A DNA stretch of 64,000 nt. It comes from Streptomyces griseus (lineage in GTDB: Bacteria; Actinomycetota; Actinomycetes; Streptomycetales; Streptomycetaceae). Shown here one piece after another: positions 7,645 to 16,029 of this stretch; positions within the stretch are counted from its first letter, which is position 1; every line of letters starts with the position of its first letter. The stretch is from the NCBI RefSeq assembly GCF_900460065.1, contig NZ_UAVD01000032.1:186001-250000 (forward strand), read 5' to 3'. The notes under the pieces are model-generated. The model was not told the DNA's origin. It ran no database searches and saw only the letters and a list, made by a program, of their open reading frames with translations. The translations under genes and the position numbers were made by a program.

Positions 7645-8256
7645 TCAGTGCCCGCTGACCCGCCCGTGGAGCAGCAGCGACAGCGCCGAGTGGACCTCGT
7701 CGATCGAGCGCTCCGGCTGGAACGCCTGCCAGTCCAGCGCCGCCACCAGCACCATCCCGACCAGCGCGGCGGCCGTCAGCGGGATGTCGATCTCCTCGCT
7801 CAGCTCTCCGCTGCCCACGGCGTCCCGCAGGACGTCCTCGACCACCGCGACGGCCTCCTGACGCACCACCAGCAGCGTGGACTGCCAGGCGCGGTTGGTG
7901 CGCCACAGCTCGGCCACGTACAGCTGGGTGAAGGCCGGGTAGCGGTCGATGAAGGCGAGCCCGGCCCGGATCATCGCGTCCAGCGCCTCGACCCGGGTGC
8001 CCCCGCGCTCCTCGGACTCCTCGGCGGCGGCCCGCAGCGAGACGGTGAGCAGCCCCACGCCGTGCCGCAGCAGCTCCTCGAACAGCTCGGTCTTGCTCTT
8101 GAAGTTGTAGTAGACCGTGCCCTTGGCGACCCCGGCCCGCTCGGCGATCTCGTCGACGGTGGTCGCCGAGAACCCCTTCTCGGCGATCAGCGTCACCGCC
8201 GCCTCGTAGAGCTTCTGCCGGGTGGCCTGGCGGCGCGTGGTGCCACTGCTTTCCAT
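7645..8256 (-). CDS. TetR family transcriptional regulator
   Basis: 203 aa. Residues ~10-57 are a typical TetR helix-turn-helix domain (RQKLYEAAVTLIAEKGF, then TTVDEIAERAGVAKGTVYYNF, ending FKSKTELFEELL); the rest is an all-helical ligand-binding/dimerisation domain. It is the last gene of a minus-strand operon behind the YhgE and ABC ATPase genes, with a 53-base gap. A palindrome of TetR type sits on the promoter of that operon (11141-11162), so the simplest model is autorepression of the whole operon, relieved by a ligand that the transporter-like proteins handle. The ligand cannot be deduced. Confidence 0.93.
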   Translation of the reverse strand: MESSGTTRRQATRQKLYEAAVTLIAEKGFSATTVDEIAERAGVAKGTVYYNFKSKTELFEELLRHGVGLLTVSLRAAAEESEERGGTRVEALDAMIRAGLAFIDRYPAFTQLYVAELWRTNRAWQSTLLVVRQEAVAVVEDVLRDAVGSGELSEEIDIPLTAAALVGMVLVAALDWQAFQPERSIDEVHSALSLLLHGRVSGH

Positions 8257-8309
8257 GAGGCCGATTCTTTCAGGCCCCACCGCGCTCGCGGGCGCGGCTC
8301 CCGGCGCGC

Positions 8310-10397
8310 TCACAGGCTCAGCTCCGGGTGCAGCCGGCTCAGGCTCCACACCTGCTTGCGGCGGGCGGTGAACGCGGTCAGGGCCAGCGCGCCGACGGTG
8401 AAGGCCCCCAGCACCGCGCAGCCCAGCCAGACCGGGCCGAGCGGGCCGCCCGTGATCAGCCTGCGCAGCCCCTCGACGACGTACGTCATGGGGAGGTACG
8501 GGTGGATCGCGCCGAAGAAGCCGGGACTGGTCTGGACGGGGTAGGTGCCCCCGGCCGAGGTCAGCTGGAGCATCAGCACCACCAGCACCAGGATCCGCCC
8601 GGCCGCCCCGAAGCAGGCGTTCAGCCACTGCACGATCGCGGCGAAGCAGCAGGTCACCAGGGCCAGGAAGCCGATCGTTCCGGCGGCGTTCGCCATCTGG
8701 AGGCCGAGGCCCCAGTGCAGGACGGCCATCAGGGCGCCGACCTGGAGCGTGCCGATGGCGGCGACCGGGAGCCAGCCGGCGAGCGCGATCCGCCACGAGG
8801 AGGCCCCGGCGGCCAGCGCCCGCCTGTTGAGCGGCTGGATCAGCATGTACGCCACCATCGCGCCGACCCAGAGGGAGAGCGGGATGAAGTACGGGGCGAA
8901 GCCGGTGCCGTAGTTGGGGGCCTCGTGCAGCGACTTGGAGGCCAGCTGGACGGGGTCGGCCATGACCCCGGTCCGCGCGTCGCGGTCCTTCTCGTCGTAG
9001 TCCGGGATCCGGCCGACGCCGTCGTTGAGGCCCTGTGCCAGCTCGGCCGAGCCGTCACCGAGCCGGAACAGCCCGCCGTCCAGGTTCTCCGCGCCGGTCT
9101 TCAGCTTGCCGACGCCGGTGTCCAGGTCGCTGGAGCCGGTCTGCGCGGCGCCGAGGCCCGTGTGCAGCGCCTGCGCGCCCTTGGCGACCTTCTTGGCACC
9201 GGTGTTGAGCTCGTTGACCTTGGCCACGGCCGTCTCCAGGTCGTCGTCCAGCGTCGGGGCGCGCTGGGCGAGCGCCTCGGCCTGCTTCTGGAAGGTGACC
9301 AGCTGGTTGCTCAGCTTCTTCAGATCGCCGTTCTGGCCGGCGACCAGGGTGTTCACATCGGCGGCGATCTTCGCGGCGTCCTCGGCCGCGACCGTGGCGC
9401 GCTCCAGCGGCGGGCAGGCCGCGGCGTCGGGCTCCTCGGCCTCCTCGCACTGGGTCCGGTGGATCCCGGCCAGCTCGTCGGCGGCCTTGCGGGCGCCGGA
9501 CGCGGCGGTGGGCGCGGTCCTCACCAGCACGTCGAGGTTGTGCCGTACGGCCCCCGAGGTGTCGGCGACCAGCCGGGCGGTGTCCTGGATGGACTTCCCG
9601 TTCTCCTTGAAGAACGGGCGTACGTCACCGGCGATCCCGTTGACCTTGTCGGCCAGCACCTGGGTGCCCCCGGCGACCTGCTGGGAGCCCGTCGCGAGGT
9701 CGCGGGAGCCCTGGTTCAGCTTCACGATCCCGTCGGAGAGCTTCTTGCTGCCGGCCTTGGAGTCCTTGAGGCCGTCCGCGAGGTCCTTGGAGCCCTGCTT
9801 GGCCTTCGAGATGCCGCCCTTGAGGTCGTCGGCGCCCTTGGCCGCCTCGGCGGTCCTGTCGTGCAGATCGGAGAAGTTGATGAAGATGCGGTCGAGGAAG
9901 CCCCGGGAGGCGTTCGTGGAGGCGGCGTCGCGCACCTCGGCGAAGACCGTCCGGGAGATCTGCCCGACGATGTAGTTGTTCGCGTCGTTCGTCCGCACCT
10001 GGAGCGCGCCGGTCTCGGGGGAGTCCCCGCCGCTGGACGCGATTTTCCGGCTGAAGTCCGAGGGCATCGTCAGGGAGAGGTAGTACGTACCCTCCTCGAC
10101 GCCCTTCTCGGCCTCGGCGGAGCTGACCTCGTGCCACTCGAACACCTTGGAGTCGAGCAGCTTCTCGCTGATGTCGTCCCCGGCCACGACGCGCTTCCCG
10201 TCACTGGTGGCCCCCTTGTCGTCGTTGACGAGGGCGACGGGCAGCTTGTCGAGCTTCCCGTAGGGGTCCCAGAAGGAGTACAGGTACAGGGCGCCGTAGA
10301 GCAGGGGCAGGAGCAGCAGCGCCACCAGCGCGGCGGCCGGCAGCCTCCCCCGCCCGAACCGCTTCAACTCAAGCGCGGCCAGCTTCGGCGAACGCAT
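8310..10397 (-). CDS. YhgE/Pip domain membrane protein
   Basis: 695 aa. One transmembrane helix near the N-terminus (ALVALLLLPLLYGALYLYSF, about residues 20-40) is followed by the family signature (WDPYGKLDKLPVALVNDDKGA), then a ~450-residue extracytoplasmic helical region with repeated G-x(6-7)-L-x-x-G units (for example GSKDLADGLKDSKAGSKKL). The C-terminal ~190 residues hold five to six membrane helices of ABC-2 type. YhgE/Pip proteins resemble phage-infection proteins and type VII secretion accessory proteins. The start at 10397 has a strong GAGGAG seven bases upstream and overlaps the ATPase gene by 29 bases, indicating coupling. Likely the membrane partner of that ATPase. Confidence 0.9.
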   Translation of the reverse strand: MRSPKLAALELKRFGRGRLPAAALVALLLLPLLYGALYLYSFWDPYGKLDKLPVALVNDDKGATSDGKRVVAGDDISEKLLDSKVFEWHEVSSAEAEKGVEEGTYYLSLTMPSDFSRKIASSGGDSPETGALQVRTNDANNYIVGQISRTVFAEVRDAASTNASRGFLDRIFINFSDLHDRTAEAAKGADDLKGGISKAKQGSKDLADGLKDSKAGSKKLSDGIVKLNQGSRDLATGSQQVAGGTQVLADKVNGIAGDVRPFFKENGKSIQDTARLVADTSGAVRHNLDVLVRTAPTAASGARKAADELAGIHRTQCEEAEEPDAAACPPLERATVAAEDAAKIAADVNTLVAGQNGDLKKLSNQLVTFQKQAEALAQRAPTLDDDLETAVAKVNELNTGAKKVAKGAQALHTGLGAAQTGSSDLDTGVGKLKTGAENLDGGLFRLGDGSAELAQGLNDGVGRIPDYDEKDRDARTGVMADPVQLASKSLHEAPNYGTGFAPYFIPLSLWVGAMVAYMLIQPLNRRALAAGASSWRIALAGWLPVAAIGTLQVGALMAVLHWGLGLQMANAAGTIGFLALVTCCFAAIVQWLNACFGAAGRILVLVVLMLQLTSAGGTYPVQTSPGFFGAIHPYLPMTYVVEGLRRLITGGPLGPVWLGCAVLGAFTVGALALTAFTARRKQVWSLSRLHPELSL

Positions 10398-11127
10398 CGG
10401 CCGTCTCCTCATCGGTGGTGGATTCCTCGGTGGCGGGCGCGGTACGCACGACCAGGGCGCCCTCGGGGGCCTCGCTGCACACGGCGAGCACGGTCGTCCC
10501 GGCGTCGGCCACGGAGCGCAGCAGCTCCCAGGCCCGGTCGCGTTCGGCGTTCGAGAGCTTGAGGTCGGTGTCGTCGACGGCGAGCAGCCGCGGCTCGCCG
10601 ATCAGCGCCAGCGCGACGGACAGCCGCAGGGCCTCCAGCCGTTCCAGGTCCCGTACGGAGGTGCGTCCCGCCTTGGGCAGCGCGGCCAGGTCGAGGCCCG
10701 CGGCCTCCAGGGCCCCGTCGACCCGGGCCCGGGCCGCCGCCCGGCGCTCGGCGCGCGGGCGCAGCAGGGTGCGCAGGGAGGCGCCGTAGCGGCCCTGGAG
10801 GAGGGCGCGTTCGCCCAGGTGCTCGGCGACGGTGAAGGCGGGATCCAGTTCGCTGACGCCCGGGACCGGGCCCAGGGCGGCGATCCGGCGGACGGCGTCG
10901 GCCTGCGCGGGCAGCCGGAACCCACCGGTCCTCGCGTGGCCTCCGGTGGGGCGCATCCGGCCGGTCAGGGCGAGCAGCAGGCAGGTGCGCCCCGATCCCG
11001 ACGGCCCCTCGACCGCCACCAGCGATCCTGGCTCGGCACTGAACGTCACGTCCCGGAAGACCCGGCCGCGCGGTCCCTCCAGTCCGAAGTCCTCGGCGGC
11101 GACAGCCGCGCCGTGCGGGCTCTCCAC
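10369..11127 (-). CDS. degenerate ABC-type ATP-binding protein
   Basis: 252 aa, GTG start preceded by AGGGGAGGG. The fold of an ABC nucleotide-binding domain is recognisable: Walker A-like GPSGSGRTC (41-49), Walker B-like RLLAVDDTD. Three catalytic positions deviate: the Walker A lysine is Arg47, the LSGGQ signature is replaced by VRDLERLEALRL, and the residue after Walker B Asp is Asp rather than Glu. Either it binds but hydrolyses ATP poorly, or it is a structural/regulatory partner. It is first in the operon with the YhgE/Pip membrane protein and TetR, under the promoter at 11164-11192. Confidence 0.8.
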   Translation of the reverse strand: MESPHGAAVAAEDFGLEGPRGRVFRDVTFSAEPGSLVAVEGPSGSGRTCLLLALTGRMRPTGGHARTGGFRLPAQADAVRRIAALGPVPGVSELDPAFTVAEHLGERALLQGRYGASLRTLLRPRAERRAAARARVDGALEAAGLDLAALPKAGRTSVRDLERLEALRLSVALALIGEPRLLAVDDTDLKLSNAERDRAWELLRSVADAGTTVLAVCSEAPEGALVVRTAPATEESTTDEETADAFAEAGRA

Positions 11128-11140
11128 AGACCCTCCCCTT

Positions 11141-11162
11141 TTGAACTGACCAGTCAGTGCAA
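11141..11162. promoter_or_regulatory. TetR-type operator of the ABC/YhgE/TetR operon
   Basis: The sequence TTGAACTGACCAGTCAGTGCAA contains the perfect palindrome ACTGAC-CA-GTCAGT, with partly symmetric TTG...CAA flanks. It lies immediately downstream of the -10 hexamer and upstream of the Shine-Dalgarno of the ABC ATPase gene, the classical position for a repressor site. The TetR encoded by the last gene of this operon is the obvious candidate binder (inference). Confidence 0.7.
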
Positions 11163-11163
11163 A

Positions 11164-11192
11164 AAGGTAGTCCGAACTCGCGCTCGAAGCAA
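11164..11192 (-). promoter_or_regulatory. promoter of the ABC/YhgE/TetR operon
   Basis: Read on the minus strand: -35 TTGCTT (11192-11187), exactly 17 bases, -10 TACCTT (11169-11164). Transcription would begin within the operator at 11141-11162. Good match to the housekeeping (HrdB) consensus. Confidence 0.6.
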
Positions 11193-11292
11193 AGTGGCAG
11201 GTCGGGCTGGGTAGAAGGCTGATTGTCAGTGGTGCCCGCCACCATGGACACAGACGGCCACGGAGCCGTCACACGACGACAGGAGGTTCGTC

Positions 11293-11820
11293 ATGGCCAG
11301 CTCGTCCGCAGCAGCCGCCCCGCGGCGCCGCGCAGTCAGCCCTGCCCCCTCACTGACCGGTGCGTCCAGCGATGTCCACCCCGTCCTTCGCCGTGCCTCG
11401 GCGCCGCCCGCCGCGCTCGACCTGCTGGCCAAGGCCCGCTCCGGGCTGGAGGAGGCCGCGGTGCTCCACGAGCCCAACGAGCGGTATGCCACCGCCCACC
11501 TCGCCGCCCTGCGCACCGCGGCGGCCGTGCTGGCCGCCCGTGGCCGCCCCGAGACGAACAAGCGCCGCCGCGAGCCCATCCGGAGCGCGTGGGAAGTCCT
11601 CCCGGAGACCGCCCCCGAGCTCACCGAGTGGAGCGACCTGTTCGCCGCGGGGGCGGAGCGCCGGGCCCGCGCGGAGGCGGGCATGCCGGGCGCGGCCAGC
11701 GCGCAGGACGCCGATGAGGTCCTGCGCGACGCGGCCATGTTCCTGCGCCTGGTGGAACGGCTGCTGGTGCTCCAGCCGGTCCTTCCGCAGCCCCGGCGGG
11801 AGCCCTCCGGCGGCGGGTGA
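11293..11820 (+). CDS. SAV_6107 family HEPN domain protein
   Basis: 175 aa; ATG 11293 follows a perfect AGGAGG (11281-11286). After a disordered Ala/Ser/Pro N-terminus (1-40), the helical core (ALDLLAKARSGLEEAA, then NERYATAHLAALRTAAAVLA, and a C-terminal DADEVLRDAAMFLRLVERLL) matches the HEPN-like family named after S. avermitilis SAV_6107. An R-x4-H motif (R64-YATA-H69) is present, the spacing seen in HEPN ribonucleases, but I cannot confirm it occupies the catalytic position. No MNT nucleotidyltransferase partner is adjacent. The neighbours are a methyltransferase downstream and the ABC/YhgE operon divergently upstream. Confidence 0.8.
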   Translation: MASSSAAAAPRRRAVSPAPSLTGASSDVHPVLRRASAPPAALDLLAKARSGLEEAAVLHEPNERYATAHLAALRTAAAVLAARGRPETNKRRREPIRSAWEVLPETAPELTEWSDLFAAGAERRARAEAGMPGAASAQDADEVLRDAAMFLRLVERLLVLQPVLPQPRREPSGGG

Positions 11821-11925
11821 GCTGCCCGGCGGTGCGAGGCAATAGGGTGGTGACCGCTCACCTCACCACCCGCACTGTCCACGCACCGCCGTCCCCGGCG
11901 GCACGCTGCCGAGGAGTCATCTGCC

Positions 11926-12684
11926 GTGTCGGACCAGCCGCGCCCCCGCGCCTCCCTCCGTACCGCCGTGGTCTGGGAAGTCCTCAAGGACGCTCTGGAC
12001 CGTCAGGTCGAGGCGACCGGCCGGGAGGCCCTGGACGTTCTGGACACCGGCGGCGGCACCGGGAACTTCGCCGTGCCCGCGGCCCGGCTCGGCCACCGGG
12101 TCACCGTCGTCGACCCCAGTCCCAACGCCCTCTTCGCGCTGGAGCGCCGAGCGGCCGAGGCCGGGGTCGCCGACCGGGTCAGGGGAGTCCAGGGCGACAT
12201 CCTCGGGCTGTTCGACGTCGTGGAGCGCGACGGCTTCGACGCGGTGCTCTGCCACGGCGTCCTGGAGTACGTCGACGAGCCCGCCGAGGGCGTGCGCAAC
12301 GCGGTCGAGGCGCTGCGGCCCTCCGGCGCGCTCAGCCTGCTGGCCGCCGGCCTGGGCGGAGCCGTCCTGGCCCGCGCGCTCGCCGGGCACTTCACGGAGG
12401 CCCGGCAGGCGCTCGACGACCCGGCGGGCCGTTGGGGCGACGGGGACCCGGTGCCCCGCAGGTTCACCGCCGAGCAGCTCTCCGACCTGGTCTCCTCGGC
12501 CGGTCTGGAGATCGCCGCGGTGCACGGGGTCCGGGTCTTCGCCGACCTCGTGCCGGGCGTCCTGGTGGACACCGAGCCCGGCGCCATGGAGGCGCTCCTC
12601 AAGCTCGAAGCGGCCGTCGCCGAGCAGCCCGCGTTCCACTCGGTCGCCACACAGCTCCACGTTCTGGGCGAGAAGCGCCGCTGA
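11926..12684 (+). CDS. SAM-dependent methyltransferase (class I)
   Basis: 252 aa; GTG at 11926 with GAGGAG (11911-11916). The Rossmann-like SAM-binding motif I is VLDTGGGTGNFAVPAA (about 38-53), followed by VTVVDPSPN (acidic residue contacting the ribose), VQGDILGL and FDAVLCHGVLEYV. The length and the motif set resemble CmoM/BioC-like enzymes, but no substrate-binding signature lets me choose. It follows the HEPN gene by 105 bases, same strand, and may share its transcript. Confidence 0.88.
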   Translation: MSDQPRPRASLRTAVVWEVLKDALDRQVEATGREALDVLDTGGGTGNFAVPAARLGHRVTVVDPSPNALFALERRAAEAGVADRVRGVQGDILGLFDVVERDGFDAVLCHGVLEYVDEPAEGVRNAVEALRPSGALSLLAAGLGGAVLARALAGHFTEARQALDDPAGRWGDGDPVPRRFTAEQLSDLVSSAGLEIAAVHGVRVFADLVPGVLVDTEPGAMEALLKLEAAVAEQPAFHSVATQLHVLGEKRR

Positions 12685-12931
12685 TCAGCAACGCAAGCGC
12701 GGACGGAGTGGGACTCAGGACCCCCGTACCGGGCGTACGCCCCGTATGATCGGGTGACACCATCCGGCATGGCGGATCGGTCGTCGGGGAATCTACGCCT
12801 CAACAGCCGAGCCGACATAGCGGTCCGGACTGGCTGAGCGCTAGAGGGCGGGTTTCACGGGGGCGAATCCCTGCCTATCCTGGAAGGGCCGCATACCGGT
12901 CGCCCCCGCGGCCGACGACGAGGAGGATCCC

Positions 12932-13336
12932 GTGCCGCTCTCGGAGCACGAGCAGCGCATGCTCGAGCAGATGGAGCGAGCGCTGTACGCCGAAGATCCC
13001 AAGTTCGCGACAGCGCTCGAGGGAAGCGGACTGCGTACGTACACCCGGAAAAGGGTCTACCAGGCGGTCGCTGGCTTCCTGGTGGGTATCGCGCTCCTCA
13101 TGGCCGGAATGGTCGCCCAGCAGATCTGGATCAGCGTGGTGGGATTCCTCGTCATGCTCGGCTGTGCCGTGCTCGCGGTCACCGGATGGCGCAAGGCGCC
13201 CAAGCCCGGTGAACAACAGCCGGCCGTCGCAGGCAGCGGGGACAGCGGCGCGAGCCGCCGACCTAGACAACGCCGGTCCATGATGAACCGCATCGAGCAG
13301 CGGTGGCAGCGCCGCCGCGACGAACAGGGCCAGTAG
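12932..13336 (+). CDS. DUF3040 domain membrane protein
   Basis: 134 aa; GTG at 12932 after AGGAGG (12921-12926). Starts MPLSEHEQRMLEQMERALYAEDPKFA, the DUF3040 signature, followed by two membrane helices (about 51-68 and 72-89) and a basic tail rich in Arg (RRPRQRRSMMNRIEQRWQRRR). DUF3040 genes are found near the dcw cluster in many actinobacteria; here it lies 6.3 kb upstream of rsmH, separated by genes on the opposite strand. In other actinobacteria mraZ lies between such a gene and rsmH; it is not present here. The 247 bases upstream (12685-12931) contain a plausible TTCACG/TATCCT promoter pair and no gene I can support. Confidence 0.85.
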   Translation: MPLSEHEQRMLEQMERALYAEDPKFATALEGSGLRTYTRKRVYQAVAGFLVGIALLMAGMVAQQIWISVVGFLVMLGCAVLAVTGWRKAPKPGEQQPAVAGSGDSGASRRPRQRRSMMNRIEQRWQRRRDEQGQ

Positions 13337-13392
13337 AGGCCCCGGCCCCGGTTCTTCTCCACCGGGCCGGGCGCCGGCAGGACGCAGGACAC

Positions 13393-13441
13393 CGATGGGT
13401 GAGGGGCGGCCGCGTTTTTCGCGGCCGCCCCTCACCCATCG
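13393..13441. terminator. 22-bp perfect hairpin, bidirectional terminator
   Basis: Positions 13393-13414 are the exact reverse complement of 13420-13441, around a TTTTT loop. It stands between the convergent DUF3040 gene (+) and the transglutaminase gene (-). Confidence 0.8.
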
Positions 13442-13538
13442 TCCGACAGCGCTCGCCCTTCCGGCCCGACCGCGTCTCCCGCTGACCCTGCCCCTGCCCC
13501 GAGCGCTCCTTCGGCCCGGTCATCGGCGCCGACGGCAC

Positions 13539-13584
13539 AGGGCCTGCGGTGCGGACCCGGGAAGGGGTCCGCACCGCAGGCCCT
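13539..13584. terminator. second 20-bp perfect hairpin, terminator
   Basis: Positions 13539-13558 are the exact reverse complement of 13565-13584 with a GGGAAG loop. It lies 28 bases before the stop of the minus-strand transglutaminase gene and probably terminates that operon, while the hairpin at 13393-13441 serves the DUF3040 gene. Confidence 0.75.
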
Positions 13585-13611
13585 GGCGTGCGTCGAGCTG
13601 CCCCCGACCGC

Positions 13612-16029
13612 TCAGCCGGGCTGACGGGTGAGGCGGCGCAGCCGGGCCGCCCAGCGGCCGGCTCCCCGGCGGCCCGCCCATCGCTCACCGAGCGCCGCCC
13701 GGCGCTCGGTCAGGGCCCACATCACCCGGACGGACGATCGGGGCAGGAGTGTCGCCCGCAGCCGGGTGGAGCGGCCGGCCGACGCCCGCAGGCCCGCCCG
13801 CACCGTCTGCGCGTCCTCGGCCAGTCCGGACACGGGGCGCGGCTCGGGGGCGTACAGCACCTGCTCCACCGCGCCGGCGATCCGGTGCACCGCCTCGGCC
13901 GCCGTGGTGTCGAGGCGGCCCAGCCGCACGATCCTGGCCGCCGCCTTCCGGGGCGTCAGCGACTCGTCCGGGGCGATGCCGTGGTCCCAGGCCGTGTCGG
14001 TGAGCTCCCGCCAGGCGGCCAGCGTCCGCGCGGCGGCGTCCGCGGGCGTCCGGCCCCCGGAGCCCAGCCGGCGGTTCCGCGTCCGGGTCCGCCACAGCAG
14101 CGGTGACAACGGCAGGACCAGCACCAGGACCGCCGCGAGGATCACCAGCAGCACCGTCCCGGCCGGGGTGCCCCGGTCGGTCGGCAGCGCGGCTCCCGGA
14201 TCCTGCGAGGGCCCGCATCCGCCTTCCTGGCGCAGCTGCGGCGGGCAGCTGTCCTCGGCGGAGGGCGCCGCCGACGGCTCGTCGGAGGTCTCCGCGGAGG
14301 GCTCGGCCACGTCGCCGGTGCTGTCCGTGGGCACCTCGGGACGGGTCCACGAGGGCGTGCTGCCCCGGCTCGGCGTGGGCTCGAAGCGGGTCCACCCGAC
14401 CCCCTCGAAATACAGCTCGGGCCAGGCGTGCGCGTCGCGCAGCCCGACCGAGATCGCCCCGTCCCCCCTCATGGTCCCCGGGGTGAAGCCCACCGCCACC
14501 CGGGCCGGGATGCCCAGCGTCCGGGCCATCGCGGCCATCGAGAACGAGAAGTGGACGCAGAAGCCCTCCTTGTCGCGGAGGAACCGGGCGATGGCGGACG
14601 ACCCCGTCCCCGAGGTGACCGTCGTGTCGTACGTGAAGCCGCCGTCGGACGCGAACCAGTCCTGGAGCTTCACGGCCTGCTCGTAGGCGTTCGACGTGCC
14701 CCGGGTGACCTGTTCGGCGGTCTCGGCGACCACCTCCGGCAGGGAGCCGGGAACCTGGGTGTACTCGCGGACCAATTCCGGGGGCGGCGGTCCGGCGGCC
14801 GCGAGCTGGTCCGCCGTGGGTTCGACGACCAGGCTGCCGACCTCGTACTGCGCGCCGCGCGTGGTCTGCCCGTCGTCGCCGACCAGGGTGCGGCCCTCGG
14901 GCTCGTACCGCCAGCGACCGCCCACGCGGACCTCGCTGGCCGGGTAGGGGAGCGGCAGATAGGTCTGCTGGTAGGAGCGCGACGCGGAGATGTTCGTCCG
15001 GACCTCGGTGACGGAGACGTCCCTGCCGAGGCCGGTGGGCTGCGGGAGGCGGTCGGGAACGTCCGTCAGCCGCCGGGTGGAGGAACGCCACTCGCTGCCG
15101 TTGAACTCGTCCAGGGCCAGGATCCGGAGGTAGAGACTCTGCGGGTCCTCGATGTTGCTGCGGTACGTCATCACCTCCCGGTTGTCCGGCTGGTTGAGGT
15201 TGTTCTGCAGCGAGACCAGCGGATTCACCGCGGAGATGGTGCCGCCGCCGCTGCCCCGGCCGGTCCCCGGGCCGTCGCCGCTCAGCAGGCCGCTGTCCAG
15301 GGCCGGCAGCGCCAGGGGCGCCACCAGCGCGATGCCGAGCGCGAACACACCGATCCGCCGCCCGGTCCGGACGGGGGAGGAGCCGCCGCGCGCCCCCGCC
15401 AGCCCGTCGGCCAGCCCGCCCGCGCTCCGAGCGGCGCCACCGAAGACACGGCCCCACTGGGAGAGCCGGTCCCGGCCCTCCGCCAGCAGGAGCAGCAGAT
15501 AGCCGGAGGCGGCCAGCAGAAACCACAGCCACCCCGCTCCGCCGTCGGAGAGACCGGCCGCGACCGAGTACAGGGCGAGGAGGGGCAGTCCGGCCGGGGC
15601 CGCGCTGCGGAAGGTCACCGCCAGGGCGTCCACGGCGAGACCGATCAGGACCACCCCGCCGACCACCATCAGCTTGATGCCGTCGGTCATCGGGGCCGGG
15701 ATGGCGTACGTGCCGACGTCCTCCCCGCCCGCCACCAGCAGCTCACCGAGCCGCATGAGGGCCCCCGGCCCGGGCACCACCCCGAACAGGGCGTGGTCCC
15801 GGACGAACACCAGGGTCAGCAGCAGCAGGGTGACCAGCGTCTGGACACCGATGGTCAGCGTCCTCGCCAGCGGGACCCGGCGCGCGAGGGCGCCCACCCC
15901 GCTCTGGACGCCGAGCAGCACCGCCGCCTGGAGCAGCCAGCCGACCCCCTCCACCAGCGGGATCAACGCCCCCGCCGCCAGCAGCGTCGCCGCGTAGGCG
16001 CACAGCGCCAGCCTGGCCCGCCCGCTCAT
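13612..16029 (-). CDS. TgpA-like membrane transglutaminase (DUF3488 + transglutaminase core)
   Basis: 805 aa. The first ~210 residues hold six or more membrane helices (DUF3488 region); a long extracytoplasmic segment follows. The transglutaminase core has Cys491 in KEGFCVHFSFSMAAMARTLG (viewed in parts), then GIPARVAVGFTPG, and His534 in LRDAHAWPELY, with WTRFEPTP following. A Ser/Glu/Pro-rich linker, another membrane helix and a DUF4129-like C-terminal helical domain complete it. The ATG at 16029 overlaps the DUF58 stop as ATGA, which fixes the start. The set MoxR-DUF58-TgpA is a conserved bacterial operon of unclear physiological role; a periplasmic cysteine protease/transglutaminase activity on a membrane-proximal substrate is inferred. 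Confidence 0.9.
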   Translation of the reverse strand: MSGRARLALCAYAATLLAAGALIPLVEGVGWLLQAAVLLGVQSGVGALARRVPLARTLTIGVQTLVTLLLLTLVFVRDHALFGVVPGPGALMRLGELLVAGGEDVGTYAIPAPMTDGIKLMVVGGVVLIGLAVDALAVTFRSAAPAGLPLLALYSVAAGLSDGGAGWLWFLLAASGYLLLLLAEGRDRLSQWGRVFGGAARSAGGLADGLAGARGGSSPVRTGRRIGVFALGIALVAPLALPALDSGLLSGDGPGTGRGSGGGTISAVNPLVSLQNNLNQPDNREVMTYRSNIEDPQSLYLRILALDEFNGSEWRSSTRRLTDVPDRLPQPTGLGRDVSVTEVRTNISASRSYQQTYLPLPYPASEVRVGGRWRYEPEGRTLVGDDGQTTRGAQYEVGSLVVEPTADQLAAAGPPPPELVREYTQVPGSLPEVVAETAEQVTRGTSNAYEQAVKLQDWFASDGGFTYDTTVTSGTGSSAIARFLRDKEGFCVHFSFSMAAMARTLGIPARVAVGFTPGTMRGDGAISVGLRDAHAWPELYFEGVGWTRFEPTPSRGSTPSWTRPEVPTDSTGDVAEPSAETSDEPSAAPSAEDSCPPQLRQEGGCGPSQDPGAALPTDRGTPAGTVLLVILAAVLVLVLPLSPLLWRTRTRNRRLGSGGRTPADAAARTLAAWRELTDTAWDHGIAPDESLTPRKAAARIVRLGRLDTTAAEAVHRIAGAVEQVLYAPEPRPVSGLAEDAQTVRAGLRASAGRSTRLRATLLPRSSVRVMWALTERRAALGERWAGRRGAGRWAARLRRLTRQPG

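Noticed and set aside
7388..7861. Plus-strand 158-aa open frame
   Set aside because: Overlaps the tetR gene antisense and encodes low-complexity sequence; a GC-rich shadow frame.
12838..12895. tRNA-like stretch with GGGGGCGAATCCC
   Set aside because: Only a T-arm-like string; no acceptor stem, anticodon arm or CCA context.
13337..13611. Open reading frames running through the terminator region
   Set aside because: They read inverted-repeat DNA and have no ribosome site or family character.
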